Shown in pieces: positions 20,380 through 30,424 of a DNA stretch of 59,850 nucleotides. Source of the DNA: Stentor coeruleus (taxonomy: Eukaryota; Ciliophora; Heterotrichea; Heterotrichida; Stentoridae); NCBI GenBank assembly GCA_001970955.1, contig MPUH01000372.1:1-59850 (forward strand). Direction: 5' to 3'. Numbering within the stretch: position 1 is the first letter of the stretch; each line of letters starts with the position of its first letter. A program made the position numbers and the translations under genes. The notes under the pieces were generated by a model. The model was not told the DNA's origin. It was given only the letters and a program-made list of their open reading frames with translations, and searched no databases.

Positions 20380-21120
20380 TTTTCCTACTTTTAGGATTGC
20401 TTCTTTCTAGGGATTTTCATTGCTGCTTTTAATGGCATAGGCAAATCTGATGGCGCTTTTTTCTGTTTTCGCTTAGAAGCTTTACCGAACTATACCAATT
20501 ATCTATATATATGGTAGTCTTGATGCTGAAAATTCTCTAAAAGATTCAGGTATATATTATATGGCATGAAACAAATCTTCTCAGCCCTAATAAAAAATAA
20601 ATGCTTGATGCAGTACCCAGAAGATGCTTCACAGATCAAGAATGTTTTAAATCCCAACTTTTTCGGTTTCATTGGGAGGTATAGCTTTAATTTGCATTTT
20701 TTTTTTTGTATCCTATCAAATATTCATCTATTAATAATTTATTTCTAGGTCTATATGTTCTAGTTGAGAGGATACTAATTTTTCAGAGAGATTCCTTATC
20801 TTGCAGAGTTTATCATCCAGATCTTTTTCCAAGGCTAATAAACTTGTTTGTTGTAATGAATCTATTTCATGATATGATATCTTTGATTAGGATTCACTTC
20901 CATGTATCATGCGATTCCCAGTGAAATTTTAAGTCGGTCATTCGATCTATACCCATTATTAAAATGACCCCAAGGTATGCCTCAAGTTCTTCAATATCCA
21001 AATCTTTCCAAGTCATATCCTTCCATGATTTCATCACCTTGCTTGCTGTAGTTTCATAGAAGTTTTGTTTAGTTTGCCTTATAGTATCAAGGGCAAATTT
21101 TTACCAAGGAAGTATCTGAA
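20380..21120 (-). pseudogene. Decayed piggyBac-type transposase
   Basis: Read from 21120 downward, several frames joined by frameshifts give the order of a DDE_Tnp_1_7 domain. First comes MTWKDLDIEELEAYLGVILI, MGIDRMTDLKFHW, then NRFITTNKF, DDKLCKIRNLSEKL and a block with DEYLIGYKKKMQIK. After that come LGFKTFLICEASSGYCIKHL and YIDNWYSSVKLLSE. The DEY and DNWYSS positions correspond to the first two catalytic aspartates of the family. At least four frameshifts and several stops show it is dead. I see this directly; the family assignment rests on known piggyBac motif order. Confidence 0.75.
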
Positions 21121-21288
21121 AATTGAGGAAGACTATCTGCAGATGTGTTTGCAGGAAATTTCCATCTGATTGTGGAAGTACTTTCCACCCTTCAACAAAC
21201 AAATTCCCTGAGGTTCTTCGAACGAACCTGTTCATTTATTTAATGGTTAATATTCAGAGAATCTCATGTATAGGGGCCTATATTTCAT

Positions 21289-21316
21289 GTGATTTCCCCA
21301 CTATGTGAAGGGTTAA
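21289..21316 (-). mobile_element. Putative piggyBac terminal inverted repeat and TTAA target site
   Basis: The plus strand ends ...CACTATGTGAAGGG followed by TTAA (21313-21316). PiggyBac elements insert at TTAA and their ends start with CCC; here the minus strand starts CCCTTCACATAGTGGGGAAA. It lies about 190 bp upstream of the transposase relic in its reading direction. I could not find a matching left end. Confidence 0.45.
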
Positions 21317-21580
21317 TATATAATAAAAATATTACAGGTAAGAGTTGGGCTATTTAATGATATAACTATATTACGCAAAGTGTTGGAAAATTTGATAAAT
21401 TTCTGATGACAAACACTAATTTATTTCAACTTTGATATAATAATTGTATTTATCGAATTACAGCTGAAGTTTACACCTCTAAGAAGTTTATATCTGTCAA
21501 AGTTTACACTCTTTGCTCTGCTTTTGTAATGTAAACTTGTGACAAAGTTTACTATATTATAAATTAAATATAGTTTTATA

Positions 21581-22651
21581 ATGTCTACGATTGATATAAT
21601 CTGCAGCAAATGCTACATCAAACCAAGCGAATTTATCTGCGGCTGCTCAAATATTGCCCTATGTGAGCAATGCAAAGACTCTCATATCAATAAAGGATCA
21701 AAGGAATGCTTAATACAAGAGATTAACAGATCAGTTAGTTATAGTGCTAAGAGCATTATTGAATTGAAATCAGATAGCGTCATCAAGAAACTGGAGCAAA
21801 TAAAACAAAATATTTTTGAAAATAATTGTATAGATGATTGTTTAGATAGAGATATATTAGAGGGAATATTGAATTTAGATATAACTATGATTATTCCAGA
21901 TATCACAAATTATATTTATCATTCGAAAATTGATGGAATAATCAAAGTTAATCCAAAAAAAGTTATTAACAGTCAATCTTTTGATAAAGACGATTTATAT
22001 GAAAGCAAAAAAAAATTGAATTTAGCTTCGTGCATTGTGACTTTTAATAGAAAGGTTGCCCTTTTTGGAGGCTTTGATGATGAATGGCAGCCATCGAAGA
22101 CTATAAATTGTTATTCATGTATAGAAAACAAATGGGAAGAAAAGACTTTAAAAAGAGCTCGGAGTTTCTCCGCTGGAGTTTATGCTGGAAACTATTTGTT
22201 TATTATTGGAGGCATGAGCGAAAATAGAGAAAGTATGAAAAGCATTGAAATATTCGATGAAAATCTTAACTTTTGTAAAGAAGAAAATACTAATAAGCCC
22301 CATTTGTATCCATCAGCTACAGTTCATCTAAATTCTATATATATTATTAGTTCTGATACTCCAAATTATATAGAAGCATTCAATTATAATGATTCAAGTT
22401 CAATAAAACTATTAAATAATATAGTTTCTATGCCATCACTTATATCTTCAAATGATGAACAAATTATTATACTTTCTAAAAATGGGGCTTATGATTTGGA
22501 AAATAATTGGAAAGGCAATTTAGAATTTAAAGAAAAATTACCTTTATCGGGTAAATTAAGATTGTGGTCACAACAGGCAGTTTTTAAGTGCTCGGTAGGC
22601 TTAGTATATTTTGACTACTTCTCTAGTGACTTTGCAGTTTTTAAAGTTTAG
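21581..22651 (+). CDS. B-box-like zinc finger plus kelch-repeat protein
   Basis: 356 aa. Residues 8-33 hold paired cysteines (CSKCYIKPSEFICGCSNIALCEQCKDSH), a B-box-like zinc site. Residues 130-350 contain kelch-type repeats, for example KVALFGGFDDEW and YLFIIGGMSENRESMKSIEIFD, with Gly-Gly pairs and trailing aromatic residues. Such proteins are common in heterotrichs and other ciliates. They are usually adaptors, but no RING or BTB domain is present, so ligase function cannot be claimed. Start after TTTATA; TAG stop. Confidence 0.75.
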   Translation: MSTIDIICSKCYIKPSEFICGCSNIALCEQCKDSHINKGSKECLIQEINRSVSYSAKSIIELKSDSVIKKLEQIKQNIFENNCIDDCLDRDILEGILNLDITMIIPDITNYIYHSKIDGIIKVNPKKVINSQSFDKDDLYESKKKLNLASCIVTFNRKVALFGGFDDEWQPSKTINCYSCIENKWEEKTLKRARSFSAGVYAGNYLFIIGGMSENRESMKSIEIFDENLNFCKEENTNKPHLYPSATVHLNSIYIISSDTPNYIEAFNYNDSSSIKLLNNIVSMPSLISSNDEQIIILSKNGAYDLENNWKGNLEFKEKLPLSGKLRLWSQQAVFKCSVGLVYFDYFSSDFAVFKV

Positions 22652-23962
22652 TTTAAATAATACAACTTAGGCTATTTTAGTGTTACAATTATATTGATAA
22701 TTATATTCATCAATTAGATTAATATATAATTTTAGTCATATACATAAATGGCATAGAATTAGATATTTTGCCCCTAAATTCGAGTATTACATCTGAGATT
22801 TATGCTTATTTCAGGGTTTTATTTTCTTCTTAGACAATTTATCTAGAAAACTCTGTCAAGTGTTTATTAAGGCAATAGAAACGAAGAAACCAGATCAGCA
22901 CACCAAACACCACTGATTTTCAACTTTGATTAAATATGAAAATATAGAATTAGTTATGATGTTGATGTGATTTCAAAATGGAACTGAAAATTTTGTAGTT
23001 CAAGAAGATGGTCTATTAGGTACGCATCCTAACAAAGAGTATTAAATATACACAGTTTCAGATATAAAATGGTGTGCTCAACGAAAAACCATACATAATT
23101 TCAGAAATTTTACGAAGTGCAATAGGAAATGAGATAAATAAAATACAACAAGTTAAAAGATAACTAAAAGGGATATGGATGAATGAGAAAAAAAATTAAG
23201 ATATCAATTTAGAACTTGTGAAGAATATTTTAGTGAATATTTAGAAGACTTTATGTGGCGAAAAAAATCAAAAATTATATTTTTTAGATTTAATCTAATT
23301 TGAAAATCCAACTGCAACTATTTCATTGGTCTTAGATTTTCCGAAATGATATTATCATAGGTATAAAGTCTTAAGTAACTTGCTAAGTTGAATAAGTGAT
23401 GAATATTTTTAGAGGTTTAGCAAGCTTTTCACAAGGGTGAGATATGGTAAATAGCATCTGATTGGCATGAAACTTAGAAACCTTAAAAATGGATGATCTG
23501 TAAGTGTCTGAAAACTCTTTTATCTATTCAGTTCCATCTAGTAAAATGATTTATTTGTCGAAAAAGATTTAATAAAATGTTTGGCAGTTCCAAGAATTTT
23601 CAGTTAGAACTTAATCTGATTAACAAACTTGAATAGCCTATATCATGCTTGTAGAGTGTTCTAATGAATACGAATAAATTATATCTAATCTAATAAAGGA
23701 AAAGCGCTTGATTTAAGATTTTTTTAATTTCAATGCATTTTACACTGATTTTAATATATATTACGATTAATAATTTAAAAGCAACAACTAAATCTTTCGA
23801 ATAATTTTGAGCATTAAAAGCTATTAACTTGAAATATATTTTATAATTTTATATTATAGATTTATTTATCTATATCCTATTTGATGAATACGATAATTTT
23901 TATAAAAGCCAAGTTTTTAATTTATCTAATCGAATGCTCTAAAGTGTGCTTATTATTATTTA
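22652..23962. other. Gene-free stretch with a decayed Merlin/ISXO2-like transposase
   Basis: 1.3 kb with no intact gene. A transposase-like segment lies at about 22977-23270 on the plus strand. The remainder shows no recognisable pattern. Confidence 0.6.
22977..23270 (+). pseudogene. Decayed ISXO2/Merlin-like transposase C-terminus
   Basis: One frame reads NGTENFVVQEDGLLGTHPNK, then a TAA, then a W-containing stretch (SDIKWCAQRK), and later EYFSEYLEDFMWRKKSK. The family's C-terminal part has the order NHsxnFVdpxtGxhTn-iE-W-lK and, 30-40 residues on, a YLxEFxWR motif. Both the order and the spacing agree. Several TAA/TAG/TGA codons interrupt the frame. Confidence 0.5.
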
Positions 23963-25189
23963 CTAATTACTCCCAGGAAGCACACTCTTTGAAAGTGTGG
24001 ATATCTTGTAAAATTGGCTTTTTTCACTAAACAGATGAGCAGTATAAAAAAATACAATCACTTGAATCAAATTCGATAACAAAGCAATGATTAATTTTCT
24101 TGCATAAGGCTCAAACACCCAGGAAAATATAACTAAAAAAGGCATTGACCAAAAGTAAACAGATACAATGACTTTAAACTTAAAAACAAAATCTGTTATT
24201 TTTTTATTCCGATCATTATCAAGGTCTTTTATAACATAAATAAACCAACACCATGATAAAATTCTGAAAAAAACAATAAAAAATGCAGAGATTCCTTCAT
24301 ACTCAGTATATTTATTATAAGCATCATCTGATATTTTCCCTACAGCTACTACAATAAGATTGATTGATACAATAAGCATAGAGATAGGTATATAAATATC
24401 AGCATCAGGGAAATCTCTATATTTTAGTGTCCAGCCATTTGCTATAAGTATAAAAAGCACAGTAAGAATAATTGCAGAAATCACTTCCAAAACTTGATGA
24501 AGAATATCAAAAACCAAAAATCCCTTACCATTATACCAGTATATCCATAAATGGATGACCTTAAAGAAAATTGCCCCAAACTGAGTAAAAATAGCTCCAT
24601 TAAAAATGACAAGATTTATAGCGATGTCATCATTCTTTTCAAATTTCCAAATAATACTCAGCATGTTTCTAAACAAAAACACAAAATAAATTATAAGAAT
24701 CAGTGGGTAAACATATTGCAATCCTATGTCTTCTGCAGAAAACTCCTCACCATTCGAGTTTAAAAAATGAATTTCAACTCTAACCTTATATTTTTCTTTT
24801 ACATCGCACATACTAAGAGCAAAATACCAAAATCGAGTTCTCACATTCTGCTTTAGCCTACCTTCAATAGTATTTGACCATTGACCATTGCGTGGAACAA
24901 GAAGAATAGCATCTCGATTTGCAAGATTCTCTTTTTCTTTGCAATCAGTCAAATAAGGAACATCTATCCATGTAGTATCGATGTATATGTTAGACACAAT
25001 AGAGAGATTGTCATTAGAATCTTTGTTTATTGGTCCAACCAGCTGGGCTTTGATTGAATATTCCCCTTGTCCTATAGTCATAGCAAATTTTGACAGATAC
25101 TCCCAAGAATCATCAGGAGTTAAACTGAATGTTGATGAAAAAATCTTACACTCAGTAAGCTTAGCTAAGAATATAAGCAACAGTAACAT
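23963..25189 (-). CDS. GPR180/TMEM145-type seven-helix membrane protein
   Basis: 408 aa. A signal peptide (LLLLIFLAKLTEC) is followed by a beta-rich lumenal/extracellular domain of about 150 residues (FSSTFSLTPDDSWEYLSKFAM). Seven hydrophobic helices then start near residue 155 (LQYVYPLILIIYFVFLF). The VFDILHQVLEVISAIILTVL and LIANGWTLKYR segments match the GPR180/TMEM145 (rhodopsin-like GPCR transmembrane) family. Its molecular role is poorly known even in animals. It ends TAG TAA. Confidence 0.8.
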   Translation of the reverse strand: MLLLLIFLAKLTECKIFSSTFSLTPDDSWEYLSKFAMTIGQGEYSIKAQLVGPINKDSNDNLSIVSNIYIDTTWIDVPYLTDCKEKENLANRDAILLVPRNGQWSNTIEGRLKQNVRTRFWYFALSMCDVKEKYKVRVEIHFLNSNGEEFSAEDIGLQYVYPLILIIYFVFLFRNMLSIIWKFEKNDDIAINLVIFNGAIFTQFGAIFFKVIHLWIYWYNGKGFLVFDILHQVLEVISAIILTVLFILIANGWTLKYRDFPDADIYIPISMLIVSINLIVVAVGKISDDAYNKYTEYEGISAFFIVFFRILSWCWFIYVIKDLDNDRNKKITDFVFKFKVIVSVYFWSMPFLVIFSWVFEPYARKLIIALLSNLIQVIVFFYTAHLFSEKSQFYKISTLSKSVLPGSN

Positions 25190-25375
25190 TCAACTTATTA
25201 TAATAATGATCATCGAACCATTTCTATTAAAATCCTTATAAATAGCCTAAGAGATGTTTTCTATGAATTTAGTCTTTTAAGTATATTAAGCATTGTATTA
25301 TATAAAAATTATACCCTGAAATTCACAAGTATATATATTTCTTAATATTTTTTATAAACAAATTATCAACTATAT

Positions 25376-26107
25376 CTAAATATAACTAATTACTTCATCT
25401 ACCATTTTCTTAATTCCATCAAATACTTCATGTGGCTTTGCTGTCTCCCTCATATATGCAGGGGTTGTCACAACATTATTAAACCTATCCTTGCATATAT
25501 CATCAATATCACAGTCAACTAATTTATTCCCAAATTTATTTGCCACTTCAATACTCCCAGCATAAGGCCATTCTGCTCCTTTCTTTCCAAGGGTTACATC
25601 AAGACCTGACTTGCCTGAAACAGTCCCAAAAATCTTTGCTAATATAACAGGAGCAATACAACATGCACCAATTGGCTTTTTAGCATGAAAGAATTCCCAA
25701 ACAGCCTTGGCTACTTCAGGATCTACTTCCATTTTATCTCCTGCGCTAGCAAAGTTGCTAAAGTTTTTTGCAATACCAAAACCCCCAGGAATAAAAAGTG
25801 CGTCATATGCTTCTGGTTTCATTTCAGAAATAGATTTAACATCACCTCTTGCTATTCTAGCGCTTTCTTCAAGCATATTTCTAAGCCCTTCTGCTGGTGT
25901 GCCACTAGCATGGTTTACAGCAGGGACACTACGATTTATGGAAAAACACTGGTATTGTATTCCAGCTCTTGATAAATGCATGATGATTGATACACTTTCA
26001 TGTATTTCTCTTAATAAATCTTACGAACCATCATAAACTCCACAGCCAGAAAGTAAAATCGCTGCTTTCTTGGCTATACCGAATTTCCTCGATAGGGCTG
26101 CGAGCAT
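25376..26107 (-). CDS. ES1/ElbB-type DJ-1/PfpI family protein (2 exons)
   Basis: Exons 26107-26025 and 26009-25376 give 238 aa. Splicing creates LLSGCGVYDGSEIHESVSII, the signature N-terminus of bacterial ElbB and animal ES1/GATD3 proteins. Further matches are NHASGTPAEGLRNMLEESAR, DALFIPGGFG and PIGACCIAPV (nucleophile-elbow cysteine region). Bacterial ElbB has weak glyoxalase activity and GATD3 is mitochondrial. The short N-terminus MLAALSRKFGIAKKAA could be a targeting signal, which is an inference. It lies 49 nt downstream of the DPY-30 protein gene on the same strand. Confidence 0.9.
26010..26024 (-). other. 15-nt spliceosomal intron (ES1-type gene)
   Basis: On the minus strand GTAAGATTTATTAAG. 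Its removal joins GVYDGS to EIHES exactly at a universally conserved motif, which makes this the best-proven intron here. Confidence 0.93.
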
Positions 26108-26156
26108 TTTATAAGACTTTCATATTTAAACCAGATTTAATAAGAACCTAGCTTAT

Positions 26157-28070
26157 CTAAGGAGTTTCTTCCCAGTCAATATCCCCATCTTCATCAGGTT
26201 TTATTTCAGGAGGTATCTCAATCGGTCTGTTACTTTCTGTTTCATCAAATTCCTGTAACACTCTAAATTCATCAAAAGCTGGTTTCTCTGCATCTTCCTC
26301 AAGAGCTTCAAGCTCTTTATCATGGGCTTCACGGGCATCATCAACATGCTTTCTTCTCCTTTCAGCAAGTTCTTCTGCAGCTTTTATCGCTGCTTCCCTT
26401 TCATCAACTTTAGCATTGTACTCATGTCTGCGATATGTGACATCCATAATCCTTACTTTTAGATATTGCTCAACGAATTTATAAAGAGCTGATAATGCTA
26501 ATGAATAATGTTGTACATCTTCGAAATTTATAACCAGTAGATCTTTTTCTAGTTTCATGGTCTTAGCATAAACAGGAGGCTTATAAGGTTTTGAACCTCT
26601 TGGTTTAAGGTTTGATAAGAATTCTTTGAATTCAGCATTTAGGAACTTTTTAGCACGTTTCCAATTTATCATATTAGTTCTTGGCTCAACAATGTCATCC
26701 TTATCTTTTTGACTAAGATAAAATGCTAATTGTAATACTCTAGCATACTTCAGCACTCGGTAATGTTTCAGCTCAAACAAGTCAGCGAACTCGTCAAGAA
26801 GACGCTTGCGGTATAGTTCGAGCAAAGCGAGTTGGCCTTCAATTTGTTTAAATTCTTCATTTACTGTTGGTTCAAAAGCTTTGACTATCTCTTCTACAAT
26901 ATTTTTCTCCTCATCTAACCATTCAGCTTGCTTATCATGTAATCGTTGTTGATCTTTGAAATGCTGGAGTATGTGAGCATTGATATCCCTTTTCAAACCA
27001 TTATTCTCAGCTCTTTCCCATTCATTTTTCAAAAAAGTAACCCAATCAACCATTAACTCTTTTTCGCATTCTTGGAAAGTTCTATCTTGTCCCAAAGTAT
27101 CAAAGGCCACAACCAATTTTACATCAACCGTTTTATAAGGTGCTTCAATTATTTCTTCATAAACCTTCTCTTCTTCCTCTTCTTTATTACTTGCATGTTC
27201 AGATTTTTGCTTTTCTTCTTCTTGTTGAGCTCTAAGTTTTCTGCATTCAATCGAGTCTTCAACCCCAGCATCAAAACTTGCTTCAAAAAGACAGCTTTTA
27301 TAAGTTAATGGTATGGCAAAGTAAGCTCCAAGTTTAGGTACATCAAAAAATTTGATTCTAGGATCATTGACAACATCATCAACGCAAACAGTTTTCAGCT
27401 TATCTTTTTTCTTAGCTCTTTCTGCTAGAGCTTCTTCAGTAAGTTCTTCATCAGCTGGCGGTTCTTCTTCTTCTTTCCATATACTATATGTTGCTTCTCC
27501 TTCTTCTTCAGTAAGTGTTTTATCAATCATAAACTCGCTACCTTTAGATGCTGTGATATATCTAATAACCCATGGAGCATCATCGTCAATATGGGCTTTT
27601 TCATTATCAAGAAGAGTTATTTGCCTTTTAACCCTTTCTAATTTCCCAATATATCCTGCAGCAGCTCCTGATTGATCTCTAAGGTATTGAACAACTTCTT
27701 GTAAGAAATCGTCAACGTCTAGATCATTTCTTATTCGACCTTGCAATTCCTCATCTTTTTCTTTTTTCTTTTCCGCTTCAATTATCTGCTTCTCTTCCAT
27801 GTCCCGTTGATCTTGCATTGTCTTGAGGAACTTTTCTTTCAAGTTTTCTCTGAGGTCTTCTTTTTCGAGTTCCGCCAACTTGTTTTTCATTGCTGCGGCA
27901 TGATTGAGAAGCCAATGGCCTAAGAAATGTAGCTGGTTTGTGGGCTTTGTCACATACAAATCAGCTAAAGCTCGGGAGAGCACTACTCCTATATCATCTT
28001 GTTTCAAATAACTCACACTTGGGTGATCAGAGGGCTTAGCAAATCTCGCGTGATTAACAAAATGAGCCAT
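26157..28070 (-). CDS. DPY-30/GAF-domain protein, radial spoke protein 2-like
   Basis: 637 aa. Residues 20-60 form a DPY-30 dimerisation motif (GVVLSRALADLYVTKPTNQL ... FLGHWLLNHA). A coiled coil follows, and then a GAF-like fold (about 165-275), whose clearest stretch is DPRIKFFDVPKLGAYFAIPL. Chlamydomonas radial spoke protein 2 combines the same two modules. The C-terminal 350 residues are acidic and coiled. It probably belongs to the axonemal radial spoke; the exact orthology needs a tree. It ends in TAG. Confidence 0.72.
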   Translation of the reverse strand: MAHFVNHARFAKPSDHPSVSYLKQDDIGVVLSRALADLYVTKPTNQLHFLGHWLLNHAAAMKNKLAELEKEDLRENLKEKFLKTMQDQRDMEEKQIIEAEKKKEKDEELQGRIRNDLDVDDFLQEVVQYLRDQSGAAAGYIGKLERVKRQITLLDNEKAHIDDDAPWVIRYITASKGSEFMIDKTLTEEEGEATYSIWKEEEEPPADEELTEEALAERAKKKDKLKTVCVDDVVNDPRIKFFDVPKLGAYFAIPLTYKSCLFEASFDAGVEDSIECRKLRAQQEEEKQKSEHASNKEEEEEKVYEEIIEAPYKTVDVKLVVAFDTLGQDRTFQECEKELMVDWVTFLKNEWERAENNGLKRDINAHILQHFKDQQRLHDKQAEWLDEEKNIVEEIVKAFEPTVNEEFKQIEGQLALLELYRKRLLDEFADLFELKHYRVLKYARVLQLAFYLSQKDKDDIVEPRTNMINWKRAKKFLNAEFKEFLSNLKPRGSKPYKPPVYAKTMKLEKDLLVINFEDVQHYSLALSALYKFVEQYLKVRIMDVTYRRHEYNAKVDEREAAIKAAEELAERRRKHVDDAREAHDKELEALEEDAEKPAFDEFRVLQEFDETESNRPIEIPPEIKPDEDGDIDWEETP

Positions 28071-28265
28071 AACTGTTATTATAACCTATTTATTTAATCA
28101 CTTATGTCTTAATTTGAAATTGATTATTATTAGGTTTTTTAGAAAGTATCTAGTAAACTTTATAGCAAATTTTGAAATTATTTTTATTTGAAACATTTAA
28201 AATATCCCAAGACTATATTCAATAATAATATTTTGTAGATTTAAAGTTATAATTTAAAGAAGTAT

Positions 28266-29771
28266 TTAACCATTAATATCTTTATAAGGGATGCACAAAT
28301 AGTTGTTTTTGAAATATAAATCAAATTCATTGCTTGTTAGTGAATTAACTACTTTTTCACTTAACCCAAATCCCATTACAACTTTTTTAAGACTAGGCCA
28401 CTTAATTTTTTCTGCACACTTTTCCCAAACTTCTGCAGGTATTTCATTCATATGCAAATGCATTTCAATAACACTTTGTTTGTTTGCAAGCCTATTAATA
28501 ATTCTTTCAAATGCACTATCACATATATTCTCACTTATATTCAAATATTCTAATTTCTTTAGACTAGCTAAAAAATTTTCAAATGGACTAACCACTGATT
28601 CTTTTATAGTGTTTTTTGATATCTTCAAGTATTTTATTGAATTCCAGGATTTTAAAAGCTCAAAAAGATTAAAATGATTTTCAGGGGAAATACCATTATT
28701 TGTAAGCTCTAGGATTTTAAGATTAGGCATATCATATTTCAAAATTTTTATTTCTGAGTCTTTGAAAAAAGCGTTTTCTAAAGCTAGTCTTTCTAAGGAT
28801 TTAATTGCTGAAATTCTCATAAGAAAATCTGATACGCCATTTTGATGCTTATTCATCATGAAGTCAAGTCTTAAATCTATTAATCTTTGATTTTTTGACA
28901 AAGAAAATAAGAGTTTACCAAAGTTTAATGGGTTGGTTGTCAAGTCAATTTTCTGCAAATTCGGACATGTAATCGGCAATGAATCCATAAATATATCAAA
29001 CCTTTGGACTTTAGAAATTTGATGACTTATTATAATTCTGTCTGTCAGTATTTTTTGTTTACTATCTTCTAATGAGTTTATCATATCATCAAAAGCATCT
29101 ATTGAAGATTTCGGAATTTGTCTCTTCATATCCTTCCATTTATCTAAAACTTCAGGAGCAAGATCTGCATATCCACTTTTTACAACCTCTCCAATTCTTC
29201 TTGCATCAGGCTCAGGCCTTATAGGTTCTGGAACTTTTACATTTTGATGTTTTCCTTCAAGAAACTCTAAAGATTCTTCCAGTTTTTTTGAAAAAGAAGC
29301 ATTACTTTGTATCCATTGATCCTGAATTATTTTATGTGAATTTAGTTTGCTTATGAATAGAACACTCCAATCAGGGTAATAATTATCACAAAGATTTAAG
29401 GTTAGGTTTAGGCAGTATTCTAATTTATCATATTTAGTAATTTCTTGATCTATTCTGTCTTGATATGCGTTTGATATTTCTAAACATTTTGCAATATACT
29501 TTTCAGTGTCATTTATGTTTTTTTTCTTTGAATCATTGAAAAATATTTTTAGCAAGTTGATGTTGTTTTTTATCTTATCAAATTTGTCATTAGTTATTGT
29601 TGTAATTAATGATGAAGCAGATTTTCCACAATGATTTTGATTATGATTGTCACAAGTAAAGAAACCTTCACATATAGAGCAGAATTTTGAAGCTAAACTT
29701 TCACAGATGCTGCATTGAATTTGGTGAAATACTTGCATAGAAATAATTATAGACATTTTTTTAGCAAACAT
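28266..29771 (-). CDS. B-box-like zinc finger plus leucine-rich-repeat protein
   Basis: 501 aa from the first ATG. A later ATG (codon 12, MQVFHQIQ) is an alternative start closer to the zinc site. The N-terminus has CSICESLASKFCSICEGFFT followed by CDNH..H..HC, a B-box-like zinc ligand set. Residues 60-230 are helical. Residues 255-480 show leucine-rich repeats of the ribonuclease-inhibitor type (PNLKILELTNNGISPENHF, LEYLNISENICDSAFERIIN). No enzymatic domain is seen. It is probably a binding adaptor and pairs in design with the B-box/kelch gene 6 kb away. Confidence 0.75.
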   Translation of the reverse strand: MFAKKMSIIISMQVFHQIQCSICESLASKFCSICEGFFTCDNHNQNHCGKSASSLITTITNDKFDKIKNNINLLKIFFNDSKKKNINDTEKYIAKCLEISNAYQDRIDQEITKYDKLEYCLNLTLNLCDNYYPDWSVLFISKLNSHKIIQDQWIQSNASFSKKLEESLEFLEGKHQNVKVPEPIRPEPDARRIGEVVKSGYADLAPEVLDKWKDMKRQIPKSSIDAFDDMINSLEDSKQKILTDRIIISHQISKVQRFDIFMDSLPITCPNLQKIDLTTNPLNFGKLLFSLSKNQRLIDLRLDFMMNKHQNGVSDFLMRISAIKSLERLALENAFFKDSEIKILKYDMPNLKILELTNNGISPENHFNLFELLKSWNSIKYLKISKNTIKESVVSPFENFLASLKKLEYLNISENICDSAFERIINRLANKQSVIEMHLHMNEIPAEVWEKCAEKIKWPSLKKVVMGFGLSEKVVNSLTSNEFDLYFKNNYLCIPYKDING

Positions 29772-30424
29772 TAGATACTTTAATGATTATATATTTGGTT
29801 AAATTTTGTGAATAACCTTGAAGATATTGTATAGCTTTTGGGATATTTATAAACGCAAAATTATTTAATTCTTATTATAATGAACTACCAGTGTTAGTCT
29901 AAATAAAATGAAGATAGATGAAGTAATGCTTAATATCAAAGAATCAATTGTGTATTATAGCTTTTTAAGCTTAATAAACCTTATTTTGAACAGTAATAAT
30001 TTGTTAATGTTAAACACAAAAAAGTCTCTATTATCTAAATCAATATTATAAACTTAAAAAAAATACTTTTGCTAACGTTTATAACTCTTAATTTTTTAAA
30101 TATCAATATAGAAACTATTAAGATTGACAACTCTGATCTAACCCAGTTCCAAAAAATTAAAAGTCTTTCTTTTGTGGTTGTATTTATTAATAAATGTTTA
30201 AACTAATGATTTTAATCTTACTTAGACAATCAATTATCATTTCCCTTGATATTTTTTTTTTTCGATATAGATTTAAAATTTCCAGCAACTATTTTAACAG
30301 TTCTTTATTTTATTATAAAATTTGCTAATAAATTATAATATCTAAAAATTATTACCAAACAGCCACTCTCAAGTATTTTTAATCAGTTAAGCTGAAGGCA
30401 TATTTGAATTCAGTTATAATTTAA
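29772..30424. other. Divergent intergenic region, nothing recognised
   Basis: AT-rich spacer between divergent genes. It holds no coding pattern or RNA gene that I can support. Confidence 0.6.

Larger units (their letters stand above)
19981..21580. other. Gene-free stretch dominated by a decayed piggyBac element
   Basis: 1.6 kb without an intact gene. The minus strand holds broken piggyBac transposase sequence between about 20380 and 21120, and a likely element end with TTAA at 21310-21316. Near 20152-20170 there is a small hairpin (TAGTAT-AGG-ATACTA). Confidence 0.7.
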
